The notes beneath the pieces were generated by a model, which saw nothing but the letters and a program-made list of their open reading frames with translations, did no database searches and had not been told where the DNA came from. A program made the position numbers and the translations under genes. DNA of 64,000 bases from an uncultured Campylobacterales bacterium (GTDB taxonomy: Bacteria > Campylobacterota > Campylobacteria > Campylobacterales > Arcobacteraceae): NCBI GenBank assembly GCA_947503785.1, contig CANNFB010000002.1, forward strand, positions 248,001 through 312,000, read 5' to 3'. Below are positions 63,874-64,000 of this stretch, in pieces (position 1 is the stretch's first letter; each line of letters starts with the position of its first letter).

Positions 63874-64000
63874 TAGATATTCACGCTTCCTCTAACAGTA
63901 TGAATCTTTCCATCTTTAGATTTAAACTTTAAGTGATACTGCCATGTTCCACCCATTGCAAAATTAACCATCATTTTATATGAACCATCTACTAATTTAG
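63873..64000 (-). CDS. FixH/YtkA-like protein, C-terminal fragment (partial)
   Basis: The open - strand frame from the window edge ends at a TAA overlapping the next ATG. The 42 visible residues read LVDGSYKMMVNFAMGGTWQYHLKF-like sequence, that is, GTWQYHLKFKSKDGKIHTV near the end. The Gly-Thr-Trp followed by alternating strand residues resembles the C-terminus of FixH/YtkA-like immunoglobulin-fold proteins, which often accompany copper RND operons. The start lies outside the window. Confidence 0.6.
   Translation of the reverse strand, partial: KLVDGSYKMMVNFAMGGTWQYHLKFKSKDGKIHTVRGSVNI

Overview
The window is AT-rich, gene-dense bacterial chromosome. It looks like an Arcobacter-type member of the Campylobacterota: it has the fused ispDF gene followed by an HP1021-type orphan regulator and pgpA, carA next to a DUF507 gene, a catalase followed by an ankyrin protein, an MqnP-type prenyltransferase, and the order rpmE-rsmI-rlmB-periplasmic protein-aminotransferase-hom known from Campylobacter. 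No insertion sequence, prophage or CRISPR array was seen. One tRNA gene (Arg, UCG) was found. Both ends cut genes: an apbE 3' end at the left and a FixH/YtkA-like 3' end at the right.

Layout. 1-3.7 kb (+): apbE end, HDOD protein, ispDF, HP1021-like regulator, pgpA. 3.9-8.8 kb (-): carA, DUF507, purA, hisZ-like gene, class V aminotransferase. 9.1-10.9 kb (+): a MarR regulator, a YceI protein and a pirin, with palindromic operators at both promoters. 10.9-12.8 kb (-): ankyrin protein and catalase, with a PerR-like box upstream. 13.1-21.1 kb: a complete pyruvate dehydrogenase operon (aceE, aceF, lpd with its own lipoyl domain) divergent from a lipoyl-attachment enzyme and lipA. 21-28 kb: a drug-efflux MFS transporter, an unusual GAPDH-like dehydrogenase, purM, and a coaE-dapF-glucosaminidase-purT group.

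27.9-44.4 kb (-) is a 14-gene operon for a type IV pilus-like or type II secretion-like machine, with a diguanylate cyclase gene just upstream. It has a GspE/PilB ATPase, a GspF/PilC platform protein, a lipoprotein secretin, PilN-, PilO- and PilP-like parts, and three pilin-like membrane proteins that start at their hydrophobic helix without a prepilin leader. It also has four secreted proteins sharing a pilin-like amphipathic helix; two of these carry RCC1-type propeller repeats and a common C-terminal tail. I consider this the best candidate for an undescribed system: a pilus or pseudopilus displaying large propeller proteins.

44.7-56.5 kb: diguanylate cyclase, tRNA-Arg, mqnP-like gene, an OmpA-domain protein, a repeat-rich peptidoglycan-binding lipoprotein, a small lipoprotein, miaA, rpmE, rsmI, rlmB, a periplasmic protein, an aminotransferase, hom and a MATE transporter. 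56.5-64 kb (-): a copper-type locus made of an outer-membrane factor, an adaptor and a CusA-type RND pump, followed by a three-gene peptide-modification cassette. The cassette encodes a precursor with four CGAGKCG repeats, a DUF692 (HvfB/BufB/MbnB-like) enzyme and an HvfC/BufC-like partner. Efflux and a secreted metal-binding peptide therefore appear together.
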